A stretch of 42,153 nt of DNA, taken from Acidobacteriaceae bacterium (lineage in GTDB: Bacteria; Acidobacteriota; Terriglobia; Terriglobales; Acidobacteriaceae). Every line of letters starts with the position of its first letter. The first letter of the stretch is position 1. The notes beneath the pieces were generated by a model, which saw only the letters and a list, made by a program, of their open reading frames with translations, was not told the DNA's origin and did no database searches. The translations under genes were made by a program, and so were the position numbers. Positions 7,600 to 15,760 of the stretch are shown piece by piece. The stretch lies in contig PLUI01000278.1 of the NCBI GenBank assembly GCA_003164855.1, positions 1-42,153 of the forward strand, in the 5' to 3' direction.

Positions 7600-10248
7600 A
7601 TGTACGGCTACGAACACAAGCGCACGGAAGCTCAGTTCGAAGTCACCTGGAATGAACTGCAGCAGGGTCTGCCGGCAGCCGGAGAAGGCGGCTTTCTGCT
7701 GGGAGTTTCGGATAACAAATTACTCCTCGATGGAGTTCCGCTCGAGACCGGCCAGACGGAACGCAGCTTCGGGCAACTGTTATCCACAGCCGGGTTGGCC
7801 AGCCTGCACTTCTCCAAGGACGTTACCGTCGAAGACTTCACCCGCCTGGTGCGCGCGTTTACGATCGCCGGCTCCAAGGCCCAGGACGTATCCAAGCAGA
7901 TCAAAGAAGCTCTGAGCAATGCGGGCAAGCAAAGCACCATCAAAATTAATGAAGTGAAATTTGTGGCGGCCGATCCGTTGACGGGCGACATCAGCGTGGC
8001 GGCGCAGATTGCGGCGCAAACTCTAGGGCCGGAATTCAAGCAATGGTTGAACGATCCGCAGAAGTTGCTGCAGTTGATTGCAGCGGCGGAGGGCGCGAAT
8101 GCAGCGGGCGGAGGCGGCGGAACAGGAGTTCCGTTCGGAAGCGTTCCGAATGTTCCGGGCCATTGGGTTGCAGGGCCGGCAACCGGAACCGAGGCCGGGA
8201 CCGGCAGCGGCACGGCGACGGGCACGGCTCCGGCCTGGGAAGGTGGAGTAGTTCCTCTGCAGGAAGCGGAAGTGGTGCAGGCTATCCGGCTGCTCACGCG
8301 ATTCGGACAAGTTCAGGGCGATCCAAATGCCAGTCCGGAGGTTCTGCAGAAGGAACTGGTCGAGACCGATCCGAATACGCGGCTGAACTTGCAGCAGCTG
8401 CTGGGAAGTTTGGCGGCTAAAGCTACCAGCGAGCAGGAGGATACGCCGCTGCTGATGAAGGCAGCCGAGCACATGGCGATCCGCTTCGCCTTGGAACGCT
8501 ATTCGAAGGGTGAAGTCAAGGTCAACGCTGTGCACCAGATGATGGAGCACATGAGCCGGCAGATGGGCTCGCTGCGCCAGATTCTGAAGCTGCAAGAAGA
8601 AAAAATGAACAAGGCCGGGATCCTGGTGGAGTCGCATGCCGACATCCTGGACCGGATGTTCTGGGCGGAGGTGCCGGAGTCAGGAAAGAAAACGGTACTG
8701 CTCTCCCATGAAGCTCCCTGTGTGCCGCCGCGCAACCTGCGCCAGTTCGTTGAAGTACTGCTCGACCGCGACGACAAGCAAACATCGGCGGAAATTCTGA
8801 ACAACTACTCTGCCTGCCTGAGCACCCGGGAAGCCGATCCGCGCCGCAAGGTTGCCATCGGATTGAGCCAACTGGCGGATCTGTACGCCAGGCTCGGCGG
8901 TGAAGCGATGGGTGGGGCCATCCAGAAAGTAACCGAGCAGTTGTGTATAGAAAAAGATAACGAGCTGCAGAGCTTGCTGAGCGCGGCATTCGTGCGGCTG
9001 AGCCAGGAGGCCAGCGAAGCCAAGAACTATCAGGCGGTGAATGCGGTCTGTGCCGGGATGGAGATGTTGCTGCAACAGCGTCCCGTCATGGTGAATGATC
9101 TGCGGCCGCGAGTCGGCGTCGAAAACCGCATTCCGGAGTTTATCGAAGAAGCGTTGCGTTGCGATCCAATTCCAGCGGACCTGCTGGTGGTGTTGCGCCG
9201 GACTTGCCAGTCAGGGGCCGAGCACTTGGCCGACCGCTTCTTCCGCTGCATGCGGCGGGACGAATGCGATCGCATGGTCGAACTGGTCAAAGAGATGGGA
9301 TCTCCGGCTCTGACCCAACTGCGGGAGATCTTGCGGACTGGACAGCCTCGCCAGGCCTCAGCGGTGGTGGGGCTCTTGAGCCGGTTGGATGTGGGCACTT
9401 TGTTGGAGTTGCTGCCGGCGCGCTTGCCGGAATGGAACCGCTTTTATCACGACATTGTGGTGCGGCAAATCGCGTATGGTGCGGCGCCCGACCGGGGCCG
9501 CACGTTGCTCGAGTTAGCGGAAGTGCTGGATTCGGTGGTGCTGCCGGAAACGGTGGATGAAATCGGAATGAGTGGCGACCTCAGCACATCGCATCCCCTG
9601 ATGGCCATGGCTAAACCCGGAGAAGCCGCGTCTCGTTCACCCTTCGTCCAACTGAAGGCCATCGAATCTCTAGGCAGGCTGAAGGATTCCGAGGCTGTAC
9701 CGCTGCTGCGCGAGATTGTGGAGACGAAGAAAACATTTGGATGGATTCATCATCGCGAGCTGAGAATTGCGGCGGCACAGTCTTTATCCAAAACCGATCC
9801 GCGCTACAGCGGTCAGATTTTATCCGATAGTGGCATCGAGCCGGCGGAACTTGCGATCGCGCCTTTGGATACGGCTCCGGCATGTCCGTGGGTGCGCCAG
9901 CGGCGCTACGAGCGGATGGTGCTCTCGCGCACGGTCGGCGCAACGATTGGCAGTTCGTGGGGAAGATCAAGAATCCTGATCCGCGAGTTGAGCTTGGGCG
10001 GCGGAATGGGCACTAAAGAGGACAACTTGCGCATCGGCAGCGAGGCCGATCTGGAAATTTCCGTGGGCATGCGCTCGAAAATTCGGGCTCATGTCTTGCT
10101 CCGCCGCGCGCGCGTGAACGAGGTGGGGTTCGAAATTGTTAACACTGATCTGGAGAGCCGTTACCGCCTGCGGCGGTTGCTGGTGGATGCGCTGAGCCGT
10201 GCCCCACAAAAGAAGGATCTGGATTGGGGCGGGGACCGGAAAGTGTAG
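7600..10248 (+). CDS. Large PilZ-domain (c-di-GMP binding) protein
   Basis: 882 residues from the first ATG. A PilZ domain covers about 766-865: the c-di-GMP motifs are RQRRYERM (R769/R772) and, 24 residues on, ELSLGGG (a D/N-x-S-x-x-G variant with Leu replacing Asp/Asn). The N-terminal 160 residues look like a helical adaptor, followed by a Gly/Thr-rich linker (170-215) and a long alpha-helical, HEAT-like region (220-750, with KAIESLGRLKDSEAVPLLREIV near 690). No catalytic domain is seen. The reading frame stays open for 35 codons upstream with protein-like sequence (ANRAASARAFVHSLNILIKYAR) but contains no ATG/GTG/TTG. A GAGGAG at 7498-7503 lies 6 bases before an ATC at 7510, so translation may begin there. 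The role is probably a c-di-GMP effector scaffold. Confidence 0.9.
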   Translation: MYGYEHKRTEAQFEVTWNELQQGLPAAGEGGFLLGVSDNKLLLDGVPLETGQTERSFGQLLSTAGLASLHFSKDVTVEDFTRLVRAFTIAGSKAQDVSKQIKEALSNAGKQSTIKINEVKFVAADPLTGDISVAAQIAAQTLGPEFKQWLNDPQKLLQLIAAAEGANAAGGGGGTGVPFGSVPNVPGHWVAGPATGTEAGTGSGTATGTAPAWEGGVVPLQEAEVVQAIRLLTRFGQVQGDPNASPEVLQKELVETDPNTRLNLQQLLGSLAAKATSEQEDTPLLMKAAEHMAIRFALERYSKGEVKVNAVHQMMEHMSRQMGSLRQILKLQEEKMNKAGILVESHADILDRMFWAEVPESGKKTVLLSHEAPCVPPRNLRQFVEVLLDRDDKQTSAEILNNYSACLSTREADPRRKVAIGLSQLADLYARLGGEAMGGAIQKVTEQLCIEKDNELQSLLSAAFVRLSQEASEAKNYQAVNAVCAGMEMLLQQRPVMVNDLRPRVGVENRIPEFIEEALRCDPIPADLLVVLRRTCQSGAEHLADRFFRCMRRDECDRMVELVKEMGSPALTQLREILRTGQPRQASAVVGLLSRLDVGTLLELLPARLPEWNRFYHDIVVRQIAYGAAPDRGRTLLELAEVLDSVVLPETVDEIGMSGDLSTSHPLMAMAKPGEAASRSPFVQLKAIESLGRLKDSEAVPLLREIVETKKTFGWIHHRELRIAAAQSLSKTDPRYSGQILSDSGIEPAELAIAPLDTAPACPWVRQRRYERMVLSRTVGATIGSSWGRSRILIRELSLGGGMGTKEDNLRIGSEADLEISVGMRSKIRAHVLLRRARVNEVGFEIVNTDLESRYRLRRLLVDALSRAPQKKDLDWGGDRKV

Positions 10249-10280
10249 CCAGATGGGATTCTAAAAGCTCCTATGAGAAC

Positions 10281-10317
10281 AAAAAAGCCTCTGCTTGCTG
10301 TTCGAGCAGAGGCTTTT
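10281..10317. terminator. Bidirectional rho-independent terminator
   Basis: An 11-bp perfect stem AAGCCTCTGCT (10285-10295) with AGCAGAGGCTT (10305-10315) and a 9-base loop. It is followed by TTTT on the plus strand and by six T on the minus strand. It lies between the converging PilZ gene and atpE and should stop both transcripts. Confidence 0.88.
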
Positions 10318-10345
10318 CACTTCCCAGAGCGTTTGATCGAGATTC

Positions 10346-10651
10346 CTACTTGACCTTTACAAAGATGATCACCAAGGTGTAGAGAGCGAGCGACTCGATT
10401 AGGGCCAAGCCCAGGATCAAAGCGAGCTGAATGCCAGGACGAGCGGCTGGATTGCGCGCCAGACTCTCGGCGGCCGAGGCGGTCGCCTTGCCTTGCGCCA
10501 AGGCACAGATGCCGGAAGCAAACGCCATGGAAAATCCGGCAGCGATAGCAACCCAATTAACTCCACTCTCGCCCCCGCCGCCCTGCGCGACGGCAGGTAC
10601 AGCGAAAGAAAGTACAGACAGTACCATAAACAATTTGCTTAGCTTACTCAT
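10346..10651 (-). CDS. atpE: ATP synthase Fo subunit c with signal-like N-terminal extension
   Basis: 101 residues, about 20-30 longer than usual because of an N-terminal hydrophobic stretch ending VPAVAQ that looks like a cleavable signal peptide. After it come the two membrane helices of the c ring: WVAIAAGFSMAFASGICALAQGKA and GIQLALILGLALIESLALYTLVIIF, joined by the polar loop ESLARNPAARPG. The ion-binding glutamate is E86. Gln53, Glu86, Ser87 and Tyr91 fall at the positions of Q32, E65, S66 and Y70 of the Na+-binding Ilyobacter c ring, while the Thr67 position is Leu. Start at 10651 has a strong GAGGAGA site 7-8 bases upstream. It is the last gene of the nuo-atp run, right before a terminator. 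Confidence 0.96.
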   Translation of the reverse strand: MSKLSKLFMVLSVLSFAVPAVAQGGGGESGVNWVAIAAGFSMAFASGICALAQGKATASAAESLARNPAARPGIQLALILGLALIESLALYTLVIIFVKVK

Positions 10652-10734
10652 TGTGTTTCTCCTCGTATGAAATACCGCCAGTGAGTGGTTGACGTCATTC
10701 CGTGCAGACGCCCTCACGCTGAACGGCTGAAAAT

Positions 10735-10834
10735 CAGTGGCCAGTTGCCGGTTGCCAGTAGAACCTGAACATTGGAGGACGCCCTCACAATTATTCTCAA
10801 GCCAGTTTTCGCTGGCAACGGCCGCTGGCAACTG
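10735..10834. repeat. Intergenic word-repeat element, atpB/atpE junction
   Basis: Word CAGTTGCCGGTTGCCAG at 10742-10758 and inverted variants CTGGCAAC...GCTGGCAACTG at 10812-10834. Also an 11-bp direct repeat GACGCCCTCAC, once at about 10708 and once at about 10779. The right arm ends 5 bp from the atpB stop codon. Confidence 0.65.
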
Positions 10835-10838
10835 CGTT

Positions 10839-11570
10839 TCAGTGCTCTTCCGAAACCGCGCCCTGCAGGTAGACCGTAGTCAGCAGAACGAAAATGTAGG
10901 TCTGCAGCAGCGACACTCCTATGTGCAGTCCCAGAAATGGTATTGGAAAGCCGATCGGGACCAACGAAAAGAAAACCAACGTGACCATATCGCCAGCGAA
11001 CATGTTGGCGAAAAGACGGATGGTGAGCGAAAGCACTCGCGCCAGGTGGCTGACGATTTCGATGGGAAGCATCAGCGGTGCTAGAGCCGGCATGGGCCCC
11101 AGGAAGTGCTTCAAGTAGCTGATTCCGCCGTGTTTGAATCCTTGACTCTGGTAATAGATGAAGGCACAAATAGCGCAACCCAGCGGAACGATGGGCACCG
11201 CGGTCGGGGACTCAAAGCCCGGAACGATGCCGATCAGATTGCAGAACAGAATGAACAGAGCCAGCACTGCCAGGAACGCCGTGTACCCCTCGCTGTGATG
11301 GCCGATGATCTCTTCGCTCTGGCCTTGAATAAATCCTTCGACACCTTCGAAGGCGTGCTGCAACGCACCGGGACGATCGACCGAAAGGCGAGAGCGAAGC
11401 AAAAGGAACAGAACCAGAAGGAACGCGAAGACAAGAACTTCCATCGAGAACGAGTTCGAAATGGGGGCAGCAGGATATTTGGGCTCGATGTGCAGTGTCC
11501 GCAGCAATGACGTCACCGGGGTGGCGAACAGGTGGTTTAGGATCTCGGTGAACCAAAGTTGTTCAGGCAT
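10839..11570 (-). CDS. atpB: ATP synthase Fo subunit a
   Basis: 243 residues, membrane protein of the Fo stator that forms the ion half-channels beside the c ring. The decisive segment is ARVLSLTIRLFANMFAGD near 177-194, in which Arg185 corresponds to the essential Arg210 of E. coli. A conserved C-terminal helix follows (GVSLLQTYIFVLLTTVYLQGAV). About six hydrophobic segments are present. It is transcribed with atpE downstream and atpI/atpZ upstream. No atpF (b subunit) or F1 gene is adjacent, so the ATP synthase genes are split in this genome. Confidence 0.97.
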   Translation of the reverse strand: MPEQLWFTEILNHLFATPVTSLLRTLHIEPKYPAAPISNSFSMEVLVFAFLLVLFLLLRSRLSVDRPGALQHAFEGVEGFIQGQSEEIIGHHSEGYTAFLAVLALFILFCNLIGIVPGFESPTAVPIVPLGCAICAFIYYQSQGFKHGGISYLKHFLGPMPALAPLMLPIEIVSHLARVLSLTIRLFANMFAGDMVTLVFFSLVPIGFPIPFLGLHIGVSLLQTYIFVLLTTVYLQGAVSEEH

Positions 11571-11635
11571 AAAGAAGCTTTTGGATGTCGGCTTTTAGCT
11601 CTCGCCTTGGCCGTATGGCTGCACCCGCTCTTGCG

Positions 11636-12082
11636 CTAAACCCCGCGCGCCAGCGCTACGTACAATTCATAAACCGCTTCGCAGGCGATGGCCGCAACGG
11701 GCAAAAATAAGCCCGCAAGAAGCCCATTCAGGCTCGCGGGTGAAACAGTCAATATAACATAGGCGCCGACGGCCATCAAAACATAACGAACCAGAAATCG
11801 AAATACAATCCCCTGGCCCGATTGCGACGTTGCGGTTCCAGTTGCGCGATCGACAAACCCAGCGATCACGCGCTTCAGCCAGTAGAAGTTAACGTAGGCA
11901 ATGCCACAGCCGAAGACGAAGCCAAGAGCAGGACGCAGGCCGAACTTCCACCATGCAACTGCAACCAGCAACGGCGAAAGCACGGCCATAAAATTGCCGA
12001 TGCGGTGAAGCGCGCCGGAGTAGAAGTGCTCAGCCGCAGCGGCCTGGGCAAGATCGACCGGGGTTGGGATCTGCTCAGTCAT
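11636..12082 (-). CDS. atpI: ATP synthase subunit I (AtpI-like) membrane protein
   Basis: 148 residues with four predicted membrane helices: about 27-48 (MAVLSPLLVAVAWW), 50-70 (LRPALGFVFGCGIAYVNFYWL), 95-115 (FLVRYVLMAVGAYVILTV) and 120-140 (NGLLAGLFLPVAAIACEAVY). The layout, and the FGCGIAYVNFYWLKRVI segment in particular, match the AtpI/UncI family that assists assembly of the c ring. Its place between AtpZ and AtpB is the usual one. Family assignment is by pattern and context, not by catalytic residues. Confidence 0.85.
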   Translation of the reverse strand: MTEQIPTPVDLAQAAAAEHFYSGALHRIGNFMAVLSPLLVAVAWWKFGLRPALGFVFGCGIAYVNFYWLKRVIAGFVDRATGTATSQSGQGIVFRFLVRYVLMAVGAYVILTVSPASLNGLLAGLFLPVAAIACEAVYELYVALARGV

Positions 12083-12102
12083 CGCCGGTGCTCAACCCCC
12101 AT

Positions 12103-12126
12103 TGTCCTTAGCTATGTCCTTAACTA
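12103..12126. repeat. 12-bp tandem repeat, two units
   Basis: TGTCCTTAGCTA followed directly by TGTCCTTAACTA (11 of 12 identical) in the gap between atpZ and atpI. It may be a small member of the same class as the word-repeat elements. Confidence 0.55.
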
Positions 12127-12179
12127 TCGTAAGCGAAGGCGGCTGGACGCGGACTCGAATTTCAATCCACGATGGCGAA

Positions 12180-12425
12180 TTATTTCGCGTCGCGCAGAAA
12201 AGTGCGGATCAGTTCGATGAAACCCGCGACGATGCCCAGAAGAATGCCGGCCAGATAGAGCCACGTCGTATGCAGCCAGCGGTCGAGTGCCACGCCGATC
12301 AGCCATCCCACGACGAGCGCGGCCGGCAGGATAAATGCCAGTTGGCTGTAGCGAGCGGCCTGAACCCAGAAGCTCTCTTTTCGGCCGGGGCTCTCGCGGT
12401 CGGGTGTTGGGTCGGGAGCAGGCAT
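12180..12425 (-). CDS. atpZ: AtpZ-like small membrane protein of the ATP synthase operon
   Basis: 81 residues. A charged N-terminus is followed by two membrane helices, FILPAALVVGWLIGVALDRWL and TTWLYLAGILLGIVAGFIELI, and a basic tail. This matches the AtpZ/AtpI-like family (two-helix proteins encoded at the head of atp operons, sometimes linked to Mg2+ or Ca2+ handling). The GWLIGVALDRWL and LAGILLGIVAGF segments are typical. It starts 15 bp after the nuoN stop, so it is almost certainly co-transcribed with the complex I genes. Confidence 0.86.
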   Translation of the reverse strand: MPAPDPTPDRESPGRKESFWVQAARYSQLAFILPAALVVGWLIGVALDRWLHTTWLYLAGILLGIVAGFIELIRTFLRDAK

Positions 12426-12440
12426 GGGTATATCTGCGGA

Positions 12441-14000
12441 CTAGCGCATTAGCCTCGCAACCGGAGAAGTCTGAATAATCAGCGACCAATTGACCAGGTT
12501 GATGAATCTGTCGGGCATGATTCCGATGAACAGTGTCGCGAATGCCGTGATCGCGAGTGCGGCGCGCATCGTCCAGCTTACCGGCAACAACCCTCGCTCT
12601 TCCGGCTGGCCCATAAACATGGCATTGGCCATCTTCAGGTAATAGTAGAGGCCGAACACGGAATACAGCACGCCCAGCGATGCCAGCGCGTAGTGCCCAG
12701 TTTCGATAAGGCTGAGAAAGATGAAGTACTTGCCCCAGAAGCCCGCGAGCGGCGGAATCCCGGCAAGTGAGAGCAGGAAGATCAGCATAAGAACGGCTTC
12801 TACGGGAGCGCGCGAGTAGAGGCCGTTAAGATCGTCGAGTTCGTCGCCAATCACGTTGCGATGGCGCAACGATGTGAGCACGCCGAACGCGCCGAGGTTC
12901 ATGAAGGTATAAACCAGCAGATAGATCAGAATGCCCTTGATGCCATCCGGGCTGAGTTGGGTTGGAGTGCCGGCGATCAATCCCAGCAGCATATAGCCGA
13001 CGTGCGCGATGGAAGAATAGGCCAGCAGGCGCTTGGTGTTCGTTTGCGTAAGAGCGGCAAAGTTCGCGCCCGTCATGGTCGCGATGGAAACGAAGACGAA
13101 CAACGGAACGTAAACGGGGCGCATCGCCGCCAGACCCAGCACCGCGTTGGGAAAAGTCGGATAGGTGGCGCCCATAATCCGCAGCAACATCGCCCATCCC
13201 GCGGCTTTGACGGCGACAGACATGAATCCGGTAATGCAGGTCGGTGCGCCCTCGTAGGCATCCGGTGCCCACTGGTGAAAAGGGACAGCGGCAATCTTGA
13301 ACAGCAAACCGGTGACCGTGGTCAGCAAGGCAACGATCGCTACGGGATTGTGAGGGTCCTTCGCATAAATCGCAGCTAGCTCGCGGCCAATGTCGATCAG
13401 GCTCGTGCTGCCGGTGAGTCCATAAAGCAGTGATAAACCGTAGGCAAAAATCCCGGAAGAAAACGCTCCCAGTAATAGATACTTCAGCGCCGCTTCATTC
13501 GACCGGCGGTCGCGGCGCAGGAAACCCACGAGCACATAAGTGGAAATCGCCATCAGCTCGAGGCCGATGAAGATGAGCACAATATCGAGACCCGCGGTCA
13601 TGCACATCATGCCCACCACGGAGAGCAACATCAGGGCATAGTATTCGCCATGATTTTCATGCTCGGTCTTCATGTAGCGCGCCGACATGAGAATGGAAAT
13701 CGCTGTGGCCGCGAGGAATAAATAGAAGAAATAAATAGCACAAGGATTCATCAGCATGGTGCCCATCATGCCGACTGCACCCTTGGAGACCGAGGGGTTG
13801 GCATGCATCCAGTGCTGAATCGTCCACACGCCCCTGGTGGCAAATAGCACTCCCACAAACGCCAGGAGCGCGTTGACCCATTTTTCCTCCGGGGGCAGCA
13901 TGAGATCGATCAGAAGGATGCCCAGCGCAAACACCGCGAGCAGAGTCATGGGCAGCGCCATCAGGTAATCGCTTGCCGTGAATTGTGAGAGCAAGCCCAC
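12441..14000 (-). CDS. nuoN: NADH-quinone oxidoreductase subunit N
   Basis: 519 residues, one of the three antiporter-like proton-pumping subunits of the complex I membrane arm. About 14 hydrophobic segments. The family core is clear: GLELMAISTYVLVGFLRRDRRSNEAALKYLLLGAFSSG with the key TM5 glutamate (GLELM) and the TM7 lysine region (LLFKIAAVPFHQWAPDAYEGAPT), and NTKRLLAYSSIAHVGYMLLGL. The start at 14000 directly abuts the nuoM stop at 14001, showing tight coupling. Confidence 0.97.
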   Translation of the reverse strand: MGLLSQFTASDYLMALPMTLLAVFALGILLIDLMLPPEEKWVNALLAFVGVLFATRGVWTIQHWMHANPSVSKGAVGMMGTMLMNPCAIYFFYLFLAATAISILMSARYMKTEHENHGEYYALMLLSVVGMMCMTAGLDIVLIFIGLELMAISTYVLVGFLRRDRRSNEAALKYLLLGAFSSGIFAYGLSLLYGLTGSTSLIDIGRELAAIYAKDPHNPVAIVALLTTVTGLLFKIAAVPFHQWAPDAYEGAPTCITGFMSVAVKAAGWAMLLRIMGATYPTFPNAVLGLAAMRPVYVPLFVFVSIATMTGANFAALTQTNTKRLLAYSSIAHVGYMLLGLIAGTPTQLSPDGIKGILIYLLVYTFMNLGAFGVLTSLRHRNVIGDELDDLNGLYSRAPVEAVLMLIFLLSLAGIPPLAGFWGKYFIFLSLIETGHYALASLGVLYSVFGLYYYLKMANAMFMGQPEERGLLPVSWTMRAALAITAFATLFIGIMPDRFINLVNWSLIIQTSPVARLMR

Positions 14001-15665
14001 TTATTTCTTTCCTTTCGCTGATCCCTGTGGAACCGTCGGATTAATTACTGCGGCCGTAGTTGCAACCGGGGCTACGGTTATTTCATGCTGGACGGAAGCA
14101 TTAACTGCATCGCCGGCGTGCGGCGCACGCACGTTTTGCACGATCTGATTCACCGGCTGCTCAAGAATTTTGAAAAACGGCTTGGGATAGAGACCGATCC
14201 AGAAAGCCATGACGAGAAGCGGCACGAACGTCAGAACTTCACGCCCCGTAAGGTCGTGCAGCTTTTCATTCTTCGGATTTGTAACCGTGCCGAAGAAGAC
14301 ACGCTGATAGAGCCACAACAGATACGCCGCGGCCAGAACCACTCCGGGCACGGCCCATGCGCCCCAGCGCCAATTCTCCATGAATGTCCCCTGCAGGATG
14401 GTGAACTCGCCGACGAAGCCATTGAGCAGCGGGAGTCCCATCGAAGAGAGAAACATAATCATGGTGATGGTGGCGTAGACGGGCATCACGTTCGAGATGC
14501 CGCCGTACTCGGCGATCTCGCGCGTGTGCCGGCGTTCGTAGAGAATGCCGACGATCAAGAACAGCGCGCCGGTCGAGATGCCGTGATTAACTTGCTGCAA
14601 GACCGATCCGCTCAGGCCCGCGGCGTTCAGCGCGAAAATGCCGAGCGTGCAGAAGCCGAGGTGGCTGACCGAGGAGTACGCCACCAGCTTCTTCATGTCC
14701 TTCTGCATCAGAGAAACCAGCGCTCCGTAGATGATGGCTACGATGGAGAGGAAGATCATCCAGCCGCGGACTGTCAGGTGGAGGAACGTGGCGGGATTCC
14801 ACATCACGCCCGGGAAAAACGGCAGCGAGAAACGGATGAAACCGTAGGTCCCCATCTTCAGCAAAACGCCCGCCAGGATAACCGAGCCGGCTGTGGGCGC
14901 CTCTACGTGTGCGTCGGGCAGCCAGGTGTGGAAGGGAAACATTGGGACCTTAATCGCGAAGGCAAAGAAGAAAGCGAAAAACAGCAGCGTGGCGATGGTC
15001 GGCCCGTAAGCGGGATCGGTATAAATCTTCGGGGCGGTTTCGTAGAGTGCCGTCAGGCTGAACGTGTAAACGCCGGTTAAGTGCTGATGATGGAAATAGA
15101 GGAACAGGATGCCGAGCAGCATCAGCACCGAGCCAGCGAGTGTGTAAAGAAAGAATTTTATTGCGGCGTAAAGTTTGCGCGGCCCACCCCAGATGCCGAT
15201 CAGCAGATACATCGGAACCAGCATGGCTTCCCAGAAAACGAAGAACAGGAAGAAATCCAGCGCCATGAAGACGCCGAGCATGCCGGTCTGAAGAATCAGA
15301 AACCACACGTAGTATTCCTTGACGCGGACCTCGATGGCGGTCCAGGAGGACAGGATCGAGATCCAGCCCAGCAGCGTGGTGAGCATGATGAGCAGGAAGG
15401 AAATGCCGTCGATGCCGATCACGTAGCCCGCGCCGATGGAGGGAATCCAGTTGTTCGGCACACCCTCGATAAACTTGAAGCGCTCGGGACTGTTGATCTG
15501 CGACCAGAACATCGGCACCAGCGGCAGCGAGATCAGGAAGCCACCGAGCGCGAAAAAATTCGCAATCCAGCGAATGGCGTCCTTGTTCTCCTTGGGAACA
15601 AACAGGAGCACAAGCGCGCCGACCAGCGGCGTGAAGAGAATGATCGAGAGTATGTGGTTTTGCAT
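14001..15665 (-). CDS. nuoM: NADH-quinone oxidoreductase subunit M
   Basis: 554 residues, antiporter-like proton-pumping subunit. Key marks: FFVFWEAMLVPMYLLIGIWGG (TM5 glutamate), AIKVPMFPFHTWLPDAHVEAPTAGSVILAG (TM7 lysine and the conserved WLPDAH), KKLVAYSSVSHLGF and NHGISTGALFLIVG. It has an extra Ala/Thr/Val-rich C-terminal tail of about 50 residues. The start codon touches the word-repeat element that precedes it (15668-15757); the only Shine-Dalgarno-like bases (AAGAG) lie inside the element. Confidence 0.97.
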   Translation of the reverse strand: MQNHILSIILFTPLVGALVLLFVPKENKDAIRWIANFFALGGFLISLPLVPMFWSQINSPERFKFIEGVPNNWIPSIGAGYVIGIDGISFLLIMLTTLLGWISILSSWTAIEVRVKEYYVWFLILQTGMLGVFMALDFFLFFVFWEAMLVPMYLLIGIWGGPRKLYAAIKFFLYTLAGSVLMLLGILFLYFHHQHLTGVYTFSLTALYETAPKIYTDPAYGPTIATLLFFAFFFAFAIKVPMFPFHTWLPDAHVEAPTAGSVILAGVLLKMGTYGFIRFSLPFFPGVMWNPATFLHLTVRGWMIFLSIVAIIYGALVSLMQKDMKKLVAYSSVSHLGFCTLGIFALNAAGLSGSVLQQVNHGISTGALFLIVGILYERRHTREIAEYGGISNVMPVYATITMIMFLSSMGLPLLNGFVGEFTILQGTFMENWRWGAWAVPGVVLAAAYLLWLYQRVFFGTVTNPKNEKLHDLTGREVLTFVPLLVMAFWIGLYPKPFFKILEQPVNQIVQNVRAPHAGDAVNASVQHEITVAPVATTAAVINPTVPQGSAKGKK

Positions 15666-15667
15666 GA

Positions 15668-15757
15668 AAGCTCTTAGCCTTTAGCTCTTAGCCTTTAGCT
15701 CAAAACTCTTCGCTTGTAGTTTTTAGCTAAGAGCCAAGAGCTAACAGCTAAGAGCTT
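15668..15757. repeat. Intergenic word-repeat element, nuoL/nuoM junction
   Basis: Perfect 11-bp terminal inverted repeat: AAGCTCTTAGC at 15668-15678 and GCTAAGAGCTT at 15747-15757. The left arm repeats the 14-bp unit TAGCTCTTAGCCTT, the right arm carries inverted variants. It fills the whole gap between the nuoL stop and the nuoM start. Confidence 0.85.
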
Positions 15758-15760
15758 CCT

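Noticed and set aside
14085-15677. Long plus-strand open frames opposite nuoM
   Set aside because: Their sequence is the polar, His/Arg/Glu-rich shadow of a membrane protein and shows no domain.
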